This document shows positions 35,629 to 44,414 of a stretch of DNA of 64,000 nt, piece by piece; the stretch's first letter is position 1, and each line of letters starts with the position of its first letter. The stretch spans positions 7,865 to 71,864 of the forward strand of contig JAYPBC010000008.1 of assembly GCA_038124025.1 (NCBI GenBank). The letters run 5' to 3'. The notes beneath the pieces were generated by a model, which was given only the letters and a program-made list of their open reading frames with translations, was not told where the DNA came from and did not search any database. The DNA is from UBA1275 sp038124025 (GTDB lineage: Bacteria > Bacteroidota > Rhodothermia > Balneolales > Balneolaceae). A program made the translations under genes and the position numbers.

Positions 35629-36302
35629 TGAATGTAAATGGAATACAAAGTACAAGCAATCCTTATGCAGGTAATAGCGCAGATAGGAATGCAATGGGTC
35701 AACAAGAATTTTTACAGTTGCTGGTTGCCCAAATGAAAAATCAAGATCCAATAAATCCAATGGATGGAACTGAATTTGCAAGCCAGCTTGCTCAGTTTAA
35801 CTCAGTAGAACAGTTGATAGGTGTTAATAGTGCACTTACTGATTTGCAACAAAGTCAAAATATAATGAGTGCAGGGTTAACTAACTCAATGGCCGCATCA
35901 TTGACAGGAAAAGAAGTAAAGGCTTTGTCCAATGAATTTAATTTGCAAGAAAATTCATCATTAGATTTTTCTTTTAAAATACCAAAAAGTGCTACAGAAG
36001 TTGAAATAATTATAAAAGATGAGAATGGGAATCAAGTATTCACTGAAACTATGAAAGGAGTCCAAAAGGGTGAGCATGATTATTCTTGGGATGGCTCTAG
36101 CGCAAACGGTGATAAAATGCCGAATGGTAAATATACAGTGGAAGTAAGACCAATGAGTGGTGATTCTCCTATGTCTGTTTTGACTTACACTAAAGGTATG
36201 GCAGAGAGAGTTAAATTTACAGGTTCAGGGGTATATCTTATTGTCAATGGACTGGAAGTAGCAATCGGTAATGTTGAAGAAATTGGTGTCAAAAACGACT
36301 AA
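35628..36302 (+). CDS. flgD: flagellar hook capping protein FlgD
   Basis: FlgD (224 residues from ATG 35628) is the scaffold for hook assembly. MGQQEFLQLLVAQMKNQDPI and FASQLAQFNSVEQLIGVNSA are the conserved N-terminal blocks. A FlgD Ig-like domain follows with YSWDGSSANGDKMPNGKYTV, the usual WDGxxxxGxxxPxGxY pattern. The start overlaps the fliK stop (TAATG); an in-frame ATG at 35616 would add four residues. Confidence 0.95.
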   Translation: MNVNGIQSTSNPYAGNSADRNAMGQQEFLQLLVAQMKNQDPINPMDGTEFASQLAQFNSVEQLIGVNSALTDLQQSQNIMSAGLTNSMAASLTGKEVKALSNEFNLQENSSLDFSFKIPKSATEVEIIIKDENGNQVFTETMKGVQKGEHDYSWDGSSANGDKMPNGKYTVEVRPMSGDSPMSVLTYTKGMAERVKFTGSGVYLIVNGLEVAIGNVEEIGVKND

Positions 36303-36343
36303 TAGATTTTAAATAAAACAAACAATAAAAAATAAATAATACT

Positions 36344-37954
36344 ATGGCGTTACTAAAATCAATGAATTCTGGCGTAAGTGGCTTGAATGCATTTCAAAAA
36401 AAGATGGATGTAATTGGTAATAATATTGCTAATGTTGAAACTATTGGGTTTAAATCCTCAAGAGTTACTTTTTCACAGTTAATGAGTAAAAATGAAGCGA
36501 GAAGTGGAGCTGGATCTGCCGCACCACAATTAACAGATCAAATTGGACTGGGTGTACGTGTTGGAAGTATAGATAGAGATTTCTCTCAAGGTGCACTTCA
36601 GTCAACAGGTATGAATACTGATCTTGCTATAGAAGGCGACGGTTTCTTTGTAGTAAATAACAATGGTCAAAATTATTATTCCAGAGCAGGGAATTTTTCA
36701 TTCAATAAAGATGGATTCTTAGTATCAGGTGATGGTAATATGATTCAAGGATTTATGGCCGATGCCAATGGAAACGTAAATACTGGAACGTTAGAAGATT
36801 TAAGAGTTGATTTTGAAGGTACTGTTCCTCCAAAAAGAACAGAAGTAGTAACAGTAGGTGGAAATCTTAATTCTACAACAAGTACGTATAGAACTCTTCA
36901 GTCTCAATCGAGTCTTAAAGTAAGTGGTAGTTCTGCCCAGGCGAGCGCCCTTTTAAATGATCTAGATCAGACAAGTACTCAATTTGTTAATGGTGATACA
37001 CTTACATTGGACATTATTTTACCTGATGGAACAGCGCCTGTTAATCCTATTACATTTACCTATGGTGTAGATGGAACTACGGTTGAGGATATGGTTAATG
37101 TTTATAATGCACAATTAAATCCTCTAGACGTAAGCATGAGTTTAGTTGATGGAGTTGTAAATGTTAAGTCAACAGTAATGGGTGAGACCGAATTAGAAGT
37201 TCAGGGTCTAGATATTGTTGGTGCTGGTAGCTTGAATTTCCCTATATTCAACACCATTAATGAGGGAAGTACTGGTTCGCATACGATAAGTACTACAGTA
37301 TTTGATACTCTTGGGAATCAACATTCATTGATAGTTAGAATAATTCAAGAAGCTGAGGATACTTGGACTTATGAAGCAAGTTTCTTAGATGGCGAGACGA
37401 TTACTAGTGGTAAAACGGGAAGTCTTGATTTTCTTAACGGAGATGTTGTACAATCAAATTTTGAAATAACATATGAAAGTTCTAATGGTACTTCAAATAC
37501 AATAACTATTGGATTAGGTGATCCTCAGGAAGGCATTTCATTTAATCAATATGGTGGGACAACTACTCTTAAAGCTTTATCTCAGGATGGATATGGTCAA
37601 GGAAAATTGATTGATGTTGGAATTTCCGGAGATGGAATGCTTGAAGGTGTATATGATAATGGGAATACAGTTCCAATTGCATTTTTAGCATTAGCTGATG
37701 TCCAGAATGTTAATGGATTAGAACAGGTGACAGGTGGTCTTTTTAAAGCGTCATCAGCAGCTGGTGAAATAATAACCGGTTTTGCAAATGAGATGGGTTC
37801 ATCTGTTGCTGCTGGTTTCCTTGAGACTTCTAATGTGGATTTAGCGAGGGAATTTACAGAAATGATAACTTCACAGAGAGCTTATCAATCTAATGCCCGA
37901 GTAATTACAACATCCGATGAAATGTTAGTTGAGGCAGTAAATCTGAAGAGGTAA
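36344..37954 (+). CDS. flgE: flagellar hook protein FlgE with extra inserted domain
   Basis: This is a 536-residue hook subunit, longer than the usual 400-450. The N-terminal D0 motif is SGVSGLNAFQKKMDVIGNNI. TDLAIEGDGFFVV and YYSRAGNFSFNKDGFLV are the core domain, and the C-terminal ETSNVDLAREFTEMITSQRA with AYQSNARVI is the hook D0 helix. Residues about 200-305 form an inserted domain that closely resembles one in FlgL of the same cluster. A strong terminator follows, so it probably ends the flgB operon. Confidence 0.95.
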   Translation: MALLKSMNSGVSGLNAFQKKMDVIGNNIANVETIGFKSSRVTFSQLMSKNEARSGAGSAAPQLTDQIGLGVRVGSIDRDFSQGALQSTGMNTDLAIEGDGFFVVNNNGQNYYSRAGNFSFNKDGFLVSGDGNMIQGFMADANGNVNTGTLEDLRVDFEGTVPPKRTEVVTVGGNLNSTTSTYRTLQSQSSLKVSGSSAQASALLNDLDQTSTQFVNGDTLTLDIILPDGTAPVNPITFTYGVDGTTVEDMVNVYNAQLNPLDVSMSLVDGVVNVKSTVMGETELEVQGLDIVGAGSLNFPIFNTINEGSTGSHTISTTVFDTLGNQHSLIVRIIQEAEDTWTYEASFLDGETITSGKTGSLDFLNGDVVQSNFEITYESSNGTSNTITIGLGDPQEGISFNQYGGTTTLKALSQDGYGQGKLIDVGISGDGMLEGVYDNGNTVPIAFLALADVQNVNGLEQVTGGLFKASSAAGEIITGFANEMGSSVAAGFLETSNVDLAREFTEMITSQRAYQSNARVITTSDEMLVEAVNLKR

Positions 37955-38011
37955 CAAGACTATATTAGTTGAAAATAACTAAATATGTTACTTTGTAAAT
38001 TATTAAATTTT

Positions 38012-38053
38012 ATATAACACCTTACTTAATTAGTAAGGTGTTATATCTTTTTT
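38012..38053 (+). terminator. rho-independent terminator between flgE and motA
   Basis: A 14-bp perfect stem (38012-38025 with 38033-38046) encloses the 7-nt loop TTAATTA, followed by C and six Ts (38048-38053). It separates the flgB-flgE operon from motA. Confidence 0.9.
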
Positions 38054-38096
38054 ACCTAAAATATAATTGTAAGTTGATAATGCAATATTCCCTAAA

Positions 38097-39029
38097 ATGC
38101 TGAAGGACAAAGGATACTTATTTTCACTTGTTTTCGTAGTGCTCTTGATACTTTTAACTTTTACTGATCCGTATAAAAGTTTCCTTGGGTTTTTAGATCC
38201 CGCAGGTATATTTATTGTTGAATTCTTTGACCCATTATCTCTTTTAATTGTTGTTGGTGGTTGTTTTGCTGCAACAGTCATGCATTTTAGTGCAAGTAAA
38301 GTTAAACTAGCATTTCAACAGGTAACTAAGTTAATGCAGTATGTTAACATGGACTTAAGGACAGAGCTAGAAATGCTAACATTATTTGCGAGAAGAGTAA
38401 GATCGAACGGGATTTTGTCTATGGATGAAGACGTGGATCATATGTATAGTGAATATATGCAAACTGGGATGAGAATGGCGGTTGATGGCTATGATCCTGT
38501 TGTTCTAGAAAAGATATTGGAAGATGAAATAACTAATCTTAATTATAAATACGATTTATGTGTAGATGTCCTAAATGGCATTAAAGATTACGCACCAGGT
38601 TTTGGTATGATTGGTACGGTGGTAGGTATGGTTCTTTGTCTCGCTAATGCAATGACCGGAGATGTACCACTGATTATTGCTGGCGTAAAAATAGCATTGC
38701 TTACGACATTGTGGGGATCAATCATTGCAAATGTAATAGCCTCACCATTGGCAGGTAAGTGTGAGTTTTTAGCAGCATTGGTTGAAAGAAGAAATAAAAT
38801 GTATAAAGATGCCATACTTGCAATGGTTCAAAAAATAAATCCAAGAGAATTGGAAGAGAGGTTATTGACGTATATTGACGCTGGTGATAGAGTAGAATAT
38901 TTAAAACACCATCAAGAATTAAAAGGATTGAAAGAGAGGGATGCAAAGTTATATTCTATCTGGAAAGAAACAACAGGATTAGAAATCACAGAATGGGAAA
39001 ATCTAAAGAAAAAAGTGCAAGTTGGTTAG
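38097..39029 (+). CDS. motA: flagellar stator protein MotA
   Basis: The 310-residue inner-membrane stator subunit has four TM segments: two near the N-terminus (residues about 9-25 and 42-60) and two after the cytoplasmic loop. YAPGFGMIGTVVGMVLCLAN in TM3 carries the conserved proline near the ion path, and VKIALLTTLWGSIIANVIAS is TM4. The cytoplasmic loop contains the charged FliG-contact region. It is about 50 residues longer than typical MotA at the C-terminus. The 3' end overlaps motB by 37 bp. Confidence 0.93.
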   Translation: MLKDKGYLFSLVFVVLLILLTFTDPYKSFLGFLDPAGIFIVEFFDPLSLLIVVGGCFAATVMHFSASKVKLAFQQVTKLMQYVNMDLRTELEMLTLFARRVRSNGILSMDEDVDHMYSEYMQTGMRMAVDGYDPVVLEKILEDEITNLNYKYDLCVDVLNGIKDYAPGFGMIGTVVGMVLCLANAMTGDVPLIIAGVKIALLTTLWGSIIANVIASPLAGKCEFLAALVERRNKMYKDAILAMVQKINPRELEERLLTYIDAGDRVEYLKHHQELKGLKERDAKLYSIWKETTGLEITEWENLKKKVQVG

Positions 39030-39727
39030 TTACCTATTCGGACATGGTAACGCTACTTATGTCGTTTTTCCTAGTCCTATGGATACTTTCACCTGGAGTA
39101 ACAACAATCACATATGATACAATAATTGATTTGTTTGAAGATCAATCAGGGTTACTTGATGCTGCAAATAAATCACCCCAGTCAAATAGTGAAACCCCAA
39201 CACCAGAACGTGTGGTCGATTATATTGAGCAAACGAGAGCTGCTTGGCAAGAATTAGCAGATGTTGTAAAAGAGGCAAATGTAACGGAACAAATGGATCT
39301 TGAGTTTCAACACCCTGATAAAGTACTTATTACACTTAATGATTCATTAACTTTTAATAGTGGTTCAGATGTATTATTACCTCTGGCAGAATTAGTTTTA
39401 GGTTCCGTTGCAAATGTTATTGTTGCCGAGCAATCACTGGTAGAGGTACAAGGCCATACAGATAGTGTGCCAATATATAGTGAAAAATTTAATTCTAATT
39501 GGCATTTAGGGGCTGCAAGGGCTGTTACTGTAGTTCAATATTTAGTAAATGCTACTCAATTATCACCCGAAGATTTCAAAGCTAGTAGTTATGGTGAACA
39601 TAAACCTGTTTCAACTAATTCTACTGCAGGTGGGAGACTCGAAAATAGAAGAGTAGAAATTTATATTAGAAAAGAATGGAATATGGTAGAAAGATATGTT
39701 ATTGAGCAAATGTTTGAGGTTGGATGA
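38993..39727 (+). CDS. motB: flagellar stator protein MotB
   Basis: The 244-residue stator anchor has a short cytoplasmic head, then SWLVTYSDMVTLLMSFFLVL, with the ion-binding Asp17 in the single TM. An OmpA-like peptidoglycan-binding domain follows (VQGHTDSVPIYSEKFNSNWH and GAARAVTVVQYL). A plug-like linker lies between them. Translation starts inside motA, the usual way of keeping MotA:MotB stoichiometry. Confidence 0.94.
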   Translation: MGKSKEKSASWLVTYSDMVTLLMSFFLVLWILSPGVTTITYDTIIDLFEDQSGLLDAANKSPQSNSETPTPERVVDYIEQTRAAWQELADVVKEANVTEQMDLEFQHPDKVLITLNDSLTFNSGSDVLLPLAELVLGSVANVIVAEQSLVEVQGHTDSVPIYSEKFNSNWHLGAARAVTVVQYLVNATQLSPEDFKASSYGEHKPVSTNSTAGGRLENRRVEIYIRKEWNMVERYVIEQMFEVG

Positions 39728-39730
39728 TAG

Positions 39731-40252
39731 ATGGCAGAAATCGAAGATATAGAAGAAGTTTCAGATGAAAAGAGTGGAAATACCAAATCAAAATTAATTG
39801 AGTTTGGTATATATGCTACTACTGCTTTAATATTCTTAATCATTGCATACTTTTTAGTAAATAGTTTATACCCCGGAATATATAAGTTTCGAAATCTAGA
39901 AAAATCGGACAATAGCGTAAAAACAGTAGATCAACCAGAAGTTGAATATGATTTACTTATGTTAAAGACCGTTGTAAATCCAAAAGGAAGCGGTGCAAAC
40001 AGGTTTTTGATGGTGGAAGTTGCTATAAATCCTATATTAGATTTTTCATCAGAATTTGAAAAGATGAATCCAAAGTTGACCAGTTTAACAGGTGAATATT
40101 TTGCAAGTAAAACGGTAGAAGAATTAGCTGAAGTAAAGAATAGAGAACTATTTAAAAATGAATTAGCAGAACAGATTAATAGATATACGAAAGCCGCAAC
40201 AGGTAATAATTTGGTTTACGAATTATATTTCGTACAATTTATTATGCAATAA
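39731..40252 (+). CDS. fliL: flagellar basal-body-associated protein FliL
   Basis: This 173-residue protein has an acidic N-terminus, one TM (FGIYATTALIFLIIAYFLVN) and a periplasmic domain. The last part, KNRELFKNELAEQINRYTKA followed by VYELYFVQFIMQ, is the FliL signature (family LRxxLxxxINxxL then VxxVYFTxFVxQ). FliL rings surround and activate the stator. It starts 3 bp after motB and precedes fliM, a standard order. Confidence 0.9.
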   Translation: MAEIEDIEEVSDEKSGNTKSKLIEFGIYATTALIFLIIAYFLVNSLYPGIYKFRNLEKSDNSVKTVDQPEVEYDLLMLKTVVNPKGSGANRFLMVEVAINPILDFSSEFEKMNPKLTSLTGEYFASKTVEELAEVKNRELFKNELAEQINRYTKAATGNNLVYELYFVQFIMQ

Positions 40253-40279
40253 CTTAGGTGAAGTCGATTAATTGGTATT

Positions 40280-41218
40280 ATGCAAGAAGATAATTTAAAA
40301 AAGGAACAATCAAATTCTGATAAAACTATCACGAATTATGATTTTCAGCATCCTAGAATTGTATTTGGGAAAGAATACATGAGAATTGTTAGTGAAAATA
40401 GTCGAGAGCTAGCAAGATCTTTAAGTCAATTCTTTGGAAATCTTTCTAAGATAGCTGTTGATTCGTCAATTAATAAAGTAAATGAGTATACCAGCGATCA
40501 ATTTATAGAGACATTAAATGATTCGTTAACTGTCTCTCAAAATCTACTGAATGAGTCAGAAGGGGCATTATTTCTTATGTTTCCAACGGATTACTGCCAC
40601 AAATACATAAATAAAGAGAGTGGGGGTACCGGGGATATTAAGCCTGATAGAGTCGATTTGACTGCTATTGAGCAAAAGATTTTATCCAGACTTTCAAAAG
40701 GCGTATTAAACCAAATTTTTAAGGTGTGGGAACCCATTATATCTATGTCTTTGAAAAGTTCAATCTTTGAAAAAGACTATGAATTATTAGCACTTAAAAA
40801 AGCTGACAAACTTGTTGTCGTTGAATTTGAGTTAAGTTTTGGTGAAGTAAAAGAAATAATTCAAATTGGATATACATCAACCTTTCTAAAGGAAGTAGTC
40901 AGTGATAACTTTAATCAAAGTCAATCATTTGTTGCCACTAACTTAGACGATAGTGAAATTAAATCATTTGAAGCAACAATAAAAAATATGCCACTTACAT
41001 TAAAAGTGTTATTAGGTCAAATTAATATGGGAATTGATGACTTGAATCAAATACAAGTAGGTGATGTTTTACCGTTAAAACAAAAAATCAGTCAGCCATT
41101 AAACGTTTTAGCGGAAGACAAAATTAAATTTAAAGCTTACCCAGGCCAAAGTGATGGTCATAGATCAGTTAAACTCGTAGAGATTGTAAAAGAAACAATT
41201 ATAAAACAAACTATTTAA
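40280..41218 (+). CDS. fliM: flagellar motor switch protein FliM, lacking CheY-binding motif
   Basis: This is a 312-residue C-ring protein. NYDFQHPRIVFGKEYMRIVS begins the middle domain. A FliN-like C-terminal domain follows, with TLKVLLGQINMGIDDLNQIQ and VGDVLPLKQKISQPLNVLAE. FliM transmits the switching signal between FliG and FliN. The N-terminal 17 residues (MQEDNLKKEQSNSDKTI) contain no LSQxEIDALL motif, the usual binding site for phosphorylated CheY. Several middle-domain positions are also divergent. Confidence 0.9.
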   Translation: MQEDNLKKEQSNSDKTITNYDFQHPRIVFGKEYMRIVSENSRELARSLSQFFGNLSKIAVDSSINKVNEYTSDQFIETLNDSLTVSQNLLNESEGALFLMFPTDYCHKYINKESGGTGDIKPDRVDLTAIEQKILSRLSKGVLNQIFKVWEPIISMSLKSSIFEKDYELLALKKADKLVVVEFELSFGEVKEIIQIGYTSTFLKEVVSDNFNQSQSFVATNLDDSEIKSFEATIKNMPLTLKVLLGQINMGIDDLNQIQVGDVLPLKQKISQPLNVLAEDKIKFKAYPGQSDGHRSVKLVEIVKETIIKQTI

Positions 41219-41222
41219 TATT

Positions 41223-41663
41223 ATGAACGAAGAAGAAATTGAAGATGAAAATGTACAAGGAGATACTGAGTCTGAAACAGAAACAACAATAGATGAATCT
41301 GCAGATCAGATACCTAAAGAAGATGAAAATGTAACTTCAGATGAGGATACTAAAGCTGAAAAAGTTGAATTCCATGAATTTGATGATGTAGATAAAACAG
41401 ATATTGATTCATCAAATAATCTTGATATGCTTAAGGATGTTAACGTTGAGGTATCAGTAGAATTGGGTCGTATCACTATGCCACTGGGTGATGTGCTAAA
41501 TTTATCTAAGGGATCAGTAGTAGAACTAGAAAATTTGGCAGGTGAACAGATAAATGTATTGGTCAATGGACTAAATATTGCTATGGGAGAAGTTGTGGTT
41601 ATAGGTGAACATTTTGGGGTGAGAATCTCTAAACTAATTTCTACTAAACTTAAAAATCATTAA
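41223..41663 (+). CDS. fliN: flagellar motor switch protein FliN
   Basis: This is a 146-residue protein. About 70 residues of very acidic, low-complexity N-terminus precede the SpoA domain: VEVSVELGRITMPLGDVLNL, SKGSVVELENLAGEQINVLV and GEVVVIGEHFGVRISKL are all standard FliN motifs. It forms the bottom of the C ring and docks FliH-FliI. It starts 4 bp after fliM and its last base overlaps the fliO start. Confidence 0.95.
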   Translation: MNEEEIEDENVQGDTESETETTIDESADQIPKEDENVTSDEDTKAEKVEFHEFDDVDKTDIDSSNNLDMLKDVNVEVSVELGRITMPLGDVLNLSKGSVVELENLAGEQINVLVNGLNIAMGEVVVIGEHFGVRISKLISTKLKNH

Positions 41664-42109
41664 TGAGCAATTTTCAACCTAATACTTTTAAATCTAAAAC
41701 CAAATCTGGAAAATATTTGAGGTATATCTCATTTTTTGGTATTGGTGTCATGGTAATCTGGTTGCTATTAGTATTAAGTATGGATAGTAATGTCGGGACA
41801 AGTGGTGATTCCGAAGAAACACGATCAAACCTTGGTGTATACATAACATTTATTGGTTTAGTAAGTGCATTGGTGTATGTCTATTGGCTATCTTTAAAGA
41901 AAACATCGCTGATTTCTGATGAGGTTTCATCTGAAAATTTAAAGATTATAGAAAGACTAGACATTGACGAGAATTCTAGAATTATAGTTATGGAAGTCAA
42001 CAATGAAATTTGGGTTCTTTCAGCGAGTCAATCTAATATGAGTATGTTAGGTAAATTTCAAAAAAATGATTGGCTAAGCAAAGATAAAACTGTGAGTTTT
42101 GAAGAATAA
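41663..42109 (+). CDS. fliO: FliO-like flagellar biosynthesis protein
   Basis: This is a 148-residue protein with two hydrophobic segments (about 20-41 and 61-82). A small cytoplasmic domain, KIIERLDIDENSRIIVMEVN then NEIWVLSASQSNMSMLGKF, fits the FliO pattern (family xRxxLxxxxxLxVVxxxGxxxLLGxT). FliO helps assemble the FliP-FliR export-gate complex. Classical FliO has one TM, so the second is slightly unusual. Its position between fliN and fliP supports the call. Confidence 0.8.
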   Translation: MSNFQPNTFKSKTKSGKYLRYISFFGIGVMVIWLLLVLSMDSNVGTSGDSEETRSNLGVYITFIGLVSALVYVYWLSLKKTSLISDEVSSENLKIIERLDIDENSRIIVMEVNNEIWVLSASQSNMSMLGKFQKNDWLSKDKTVSFEE

Positions 42110-42145
42110 TTTCTGTTATAAATCGCTTATATATAAAATTAATCG

Positions 42146-42970
42146 ATGAAATTAAATTCATTAAAAATCCCTTATCTAATTCTAGTATTTTTTTTAACTA
42201 GCCCATCAACCGCTTATGGTTTTGATGCACCCATGCTGGGTAAGAATTTTTCGCAGACACTGGTTCAATTTCAAACCCCCATCTTTGCTCAAATACCCCC
42301 AATTGGTATTCAAATTGGAAATCAAGATGATTCAGATGAAGATGAGCTGGCACTTGCAATCCAAGCTTTATTACTGATTACCATATTATCTTTTGGTACG
42401 GCTATAATTACAATGATGACTAGCTTCACCAGGATAGTGATTGTTTTTTTCTTTTTAAGAATGGGACTTGGAACACAGCAATCCCCGCCAAACCAGGTAT
42501 TGATTGGTCTAGCTTTGTTTCTTACGATTTTCATAATGAAGCCAACAATTGATCAAATAAACGAAGAGGCTTATCAACCATATGTGCAAGAAGAAATGAA
42601 TCAGATTGAAGCATTAGCTGCAGCTTCTGTCCCAATCAAAGAATTTATGATTAAGCAAACGGATGAGGATAATTTATTATACTTCATGGATATGGCGGGT
42701 ATATCTAGTGTTGATGCTATTAATGAACTACCAATTTTTGTTGTAGTACCAGCATATACATTAAGCGAACTTACCGTTGCTTTCCAAATAGGATTTATGA
42801 TTTATCTACCATTTATGATAATTGATTTAGTAGTTGCTTCAATATTATTATCCGTGGGAATTATGTTTTTGCCGCCAGTTATGGTATCACTACCATTCAA
42901 AATACTAGTTTTTGTTTTAGTAGATGGTTGGTATTTATTGGTACAATCATTAATTGAGAGTTTTAACTAG
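42146..42970 (+). CDS. fliP: flagellar export gate protein FliP
   Basis: The 274-residue FliP has an N-terminal signal peptide (KIPYLILVFFLTSPSTAYGF). Diagnostic membrane blocks follow: ITMMTSFTRIVIVFFFLRMG, LGTQQSPPNQVLIGLALFLT, and AFQIGFMIYLPFMIIDLVVA with SVGIMFLPPVMVSLPFKIL. FliP forms the pentamer of the type III export gate. It is followed by fliQ after 6 bp. Confidence 0.96.
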   Translation: MKLNSLKIPYLILVFFLTSPSTAYGFDAPMLGKNFSQTLVQFQTPIFAQIPPIGIQIGNQDDSDEDELALAIQALLLITILSFGTAIITMMTSFTRIVIVFFFLRMGLGTQQSPPNQVLIGLALFLTIFIMKPTIDQINEEAYQPYVQEEMNQIEALAAASVPIKEFMIKQTDEDNLLYFMDMAGISSVDAINELPIFVVVPAYTLSELTVAFQIGFMIYLPFMIIDLVVASILLSVGIMFLPPVMVSLPFKILVFVLVDGWYLLVQSLIESFN

Positions 42971-42976
42971 CAGATT

Positions 42977-43240
42977 ATGAACATTGAAACTTCGCTTTAC
43001 TGGGTACAAGAAATGCTCCAAGCGGTTGTTATATTGACATCCCCAGCAATGTTAGCTGCGTTAGTTTTAGGTCTTATGGTGGCAGTATTTCAAGCTGCTA
43101 CGTCAATTCAAGAAATGACTTTAAGTTATATACCCAAAATGGCAGCTGTTGTAGTGGTATTATTTTTTAGCTTTTCATTCATGCTGCAATTTATGGTTGA
43201 TTTTATGATTAACATTTTCAATGCAATAGCAAATATTTAG
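42977..43240 (+). CDS. fliQ: flagellar export gate protein FliQ
   Basis: The 87-residue, two-TM FliQ has LVLGLMVAVFQAATSIQEMT and LSYIPKMAAVVVVLFF, the highly conserved core of the family (QAxTQIxExTLxFxPK). It packs around the FliP-FliR gate complex. Confidence 0.96.
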   Translation: MNIETSLYWVQEMLQAVVILTSPAMLAALVLGLMVAVFQAATSIQEMTLSYIPKMAAVVVVLFFSFSFMLQFMVDFMINIFNAIANI

Positions 43241-43266
43241 CATTCTATTGCTAGCAAATATATTTT

Positions 43267-44043
43267 TTGTCTTTAAGTTTAAACATAATATTATCAGCAT
43301 TTTTTATCTTTCTAAGAGTCACGGGATTCTTTTTATCCGCACCTTTCTTTAACGGTAATTCGATACCAAATCAAATAAAAATATATGCATCAATTATATT
43401 CTCTTTTTTAATTTTAAATGTACTAGTATTACAAGGTTTTAATCCAACTCTGGAATTGTCAATACTGGAGATATCTATAATAGTAATTAGGGAAATACTA
43501 ATAGGTGTAGCACTAGGTTTTACTGGTCAAATCATATTTTCGGGTTTAGACTTAGCGGGGTCACTTATTAGTTATCAGACTTCCCTTAGCTTTGCAAATA
43601 TGGTTGATGCCTCAACTCAGCAACAAAATAGTGTACTTAGTAATTTACTCACTACGTTAGGAGTATTAATATTTCTAGGGATAGGTGGGGAAAAAATACT
43701 ACTAAACGGACTTATTAAAAGCTTTGAGATAGTGCCGCTTGGGACGGGTAATGTTTACTACATAGGTCCTTACTTATTAGAAATAGCAACATTTCTATTT
43801 CTAATAGGATTACAAATAACTATACCATTTATCTTAGTAATTCTTCTTATAGATGTCTCACTTGCTATTTTTGCTAGAATAATGCCTCAAGTGAATTTAT
43901 TGTTCATTTCACTTCCAATAAAATTTGGGGTTGGTCTAATTCTCTTAATTTTATTAATTCCATACTTACCGACTATTTACGAGATAATATTCACTCGAAT
44001 TCCGGAATACTTAATGGAAATGATAGAAGTAATTAGTAGGTAG
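43267..44043 (+). CDS. fliR: flagellar export gate protein FliR
   Basis: The 258-residue membrane protein has about six TM segments. RVTGFFLSAPFFNGNSIPNQ is the FliR N-terminal signature, and LLFISLPIKFGVGLILLILL the C-terminal one. GFTGQIIFSGLDLAGSLISY matches the conserved centre. The start is TTG at 43267; no ATG lies in frame nearby and a stop closes the frame 12 bp upstream. It is the last gene of the motA operon and converges on the gene at 44054 with 10 bp between. Confidence 0.95.
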   Translation: MSLSLNIILSAFFIFLRVTGFFLSAPFFNGNSIPNQIKIYASIIFSFLILNVLVLQGFNPTLELSILEISIIVIREILIGVALGFTGQIIFSGLDLAGSLISYQTSLSFANMVDASTQQQNSVLSNLLTTLGVLIFLGIGGEKILLNGLIKSFEIVPLGTGNVYYIGPYLLEIATFLFLIGLQITIPFILVILLIDVSLAIFARIMPQVNLLFISLPIKFGVGLILLILLIPYLPTIYEIIFTRIPEYLMEMIEVISR

Positions 44044-44053
44044 AGGACTACTT

Positions 44054-44359
44054 TTAAATAGTAAAATCGATATTACTACCAATGGTAGAATTGCTCTTTA
44101 GATGATCAATTTGCTTCTGTTCTGTCTCTTTTTCTAACGAAAACTTTTTCCGGGCACTATTATATTCTTCTTTTCTCGATGAATTCATATTTAGTAAAAA
44201 TTCTCTTGAATTATACCGCTTGTTAGCTTCATTATTTTCATCATTGGTATTATTTTTTACTGGTTCGACTCGTGATACAGGATTAGTCTCATCGATATCT
44301 TGTCTGAATCGATCAATGAAGCTTAGATAAGAAGATTTTGACAGTTTTTTTAAACGCAT
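44054..44359 (-). CDS. small sigma-28-dependent hypothetical protein downstream of fliA
   Basis: This 101-residue soluble protein is rich in Asn, Glu, Lys and Ser, with no recognised family. It reads as two charged segments joined by a disordered stretch and ends HLKSNSTIGSNIDFTI. It has its own near-perfect sigma-28 promoter 18 bp upstream, so it should be made late, with filament proteins. Size, class III promoter and proximity to fliA would fit a regulator or export chaperone. No FlgM motif is clear, so I leave it unassigned. Confidence 0.65.
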   Translation of the reverse strand: MRLKKLSKSSYLSFIDRFRQDIDETNPVSRVEPVKNNTNDENNEANKRYNSREFLLNMNSSRKEEYNSARKKFSLEKETEQKQIDHLKSNSTIGSNIDFTI

Positions 44360-44376
44360 AAGAATAATTTCTTAAC

Positions 44377-44404
44377 TTATCGGCAAATTTCAAAAAAACT
44401 TTAA
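44377..44404 (-). promoter_or_regulatory. sigma-28 (FliA) promoter
   Basis: On the minus strand TTAAAG (44404-44399) is followed by 14 nt and GCCGATAA (44384-44377). This is the canonical flagellar sigma-28 promoter spacing and an exact -10 box. It sits 17 bp ahead of the ATG at 44359. Confidence 0.9.
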
Positions 44405-44414
44405 AGATTCTATT

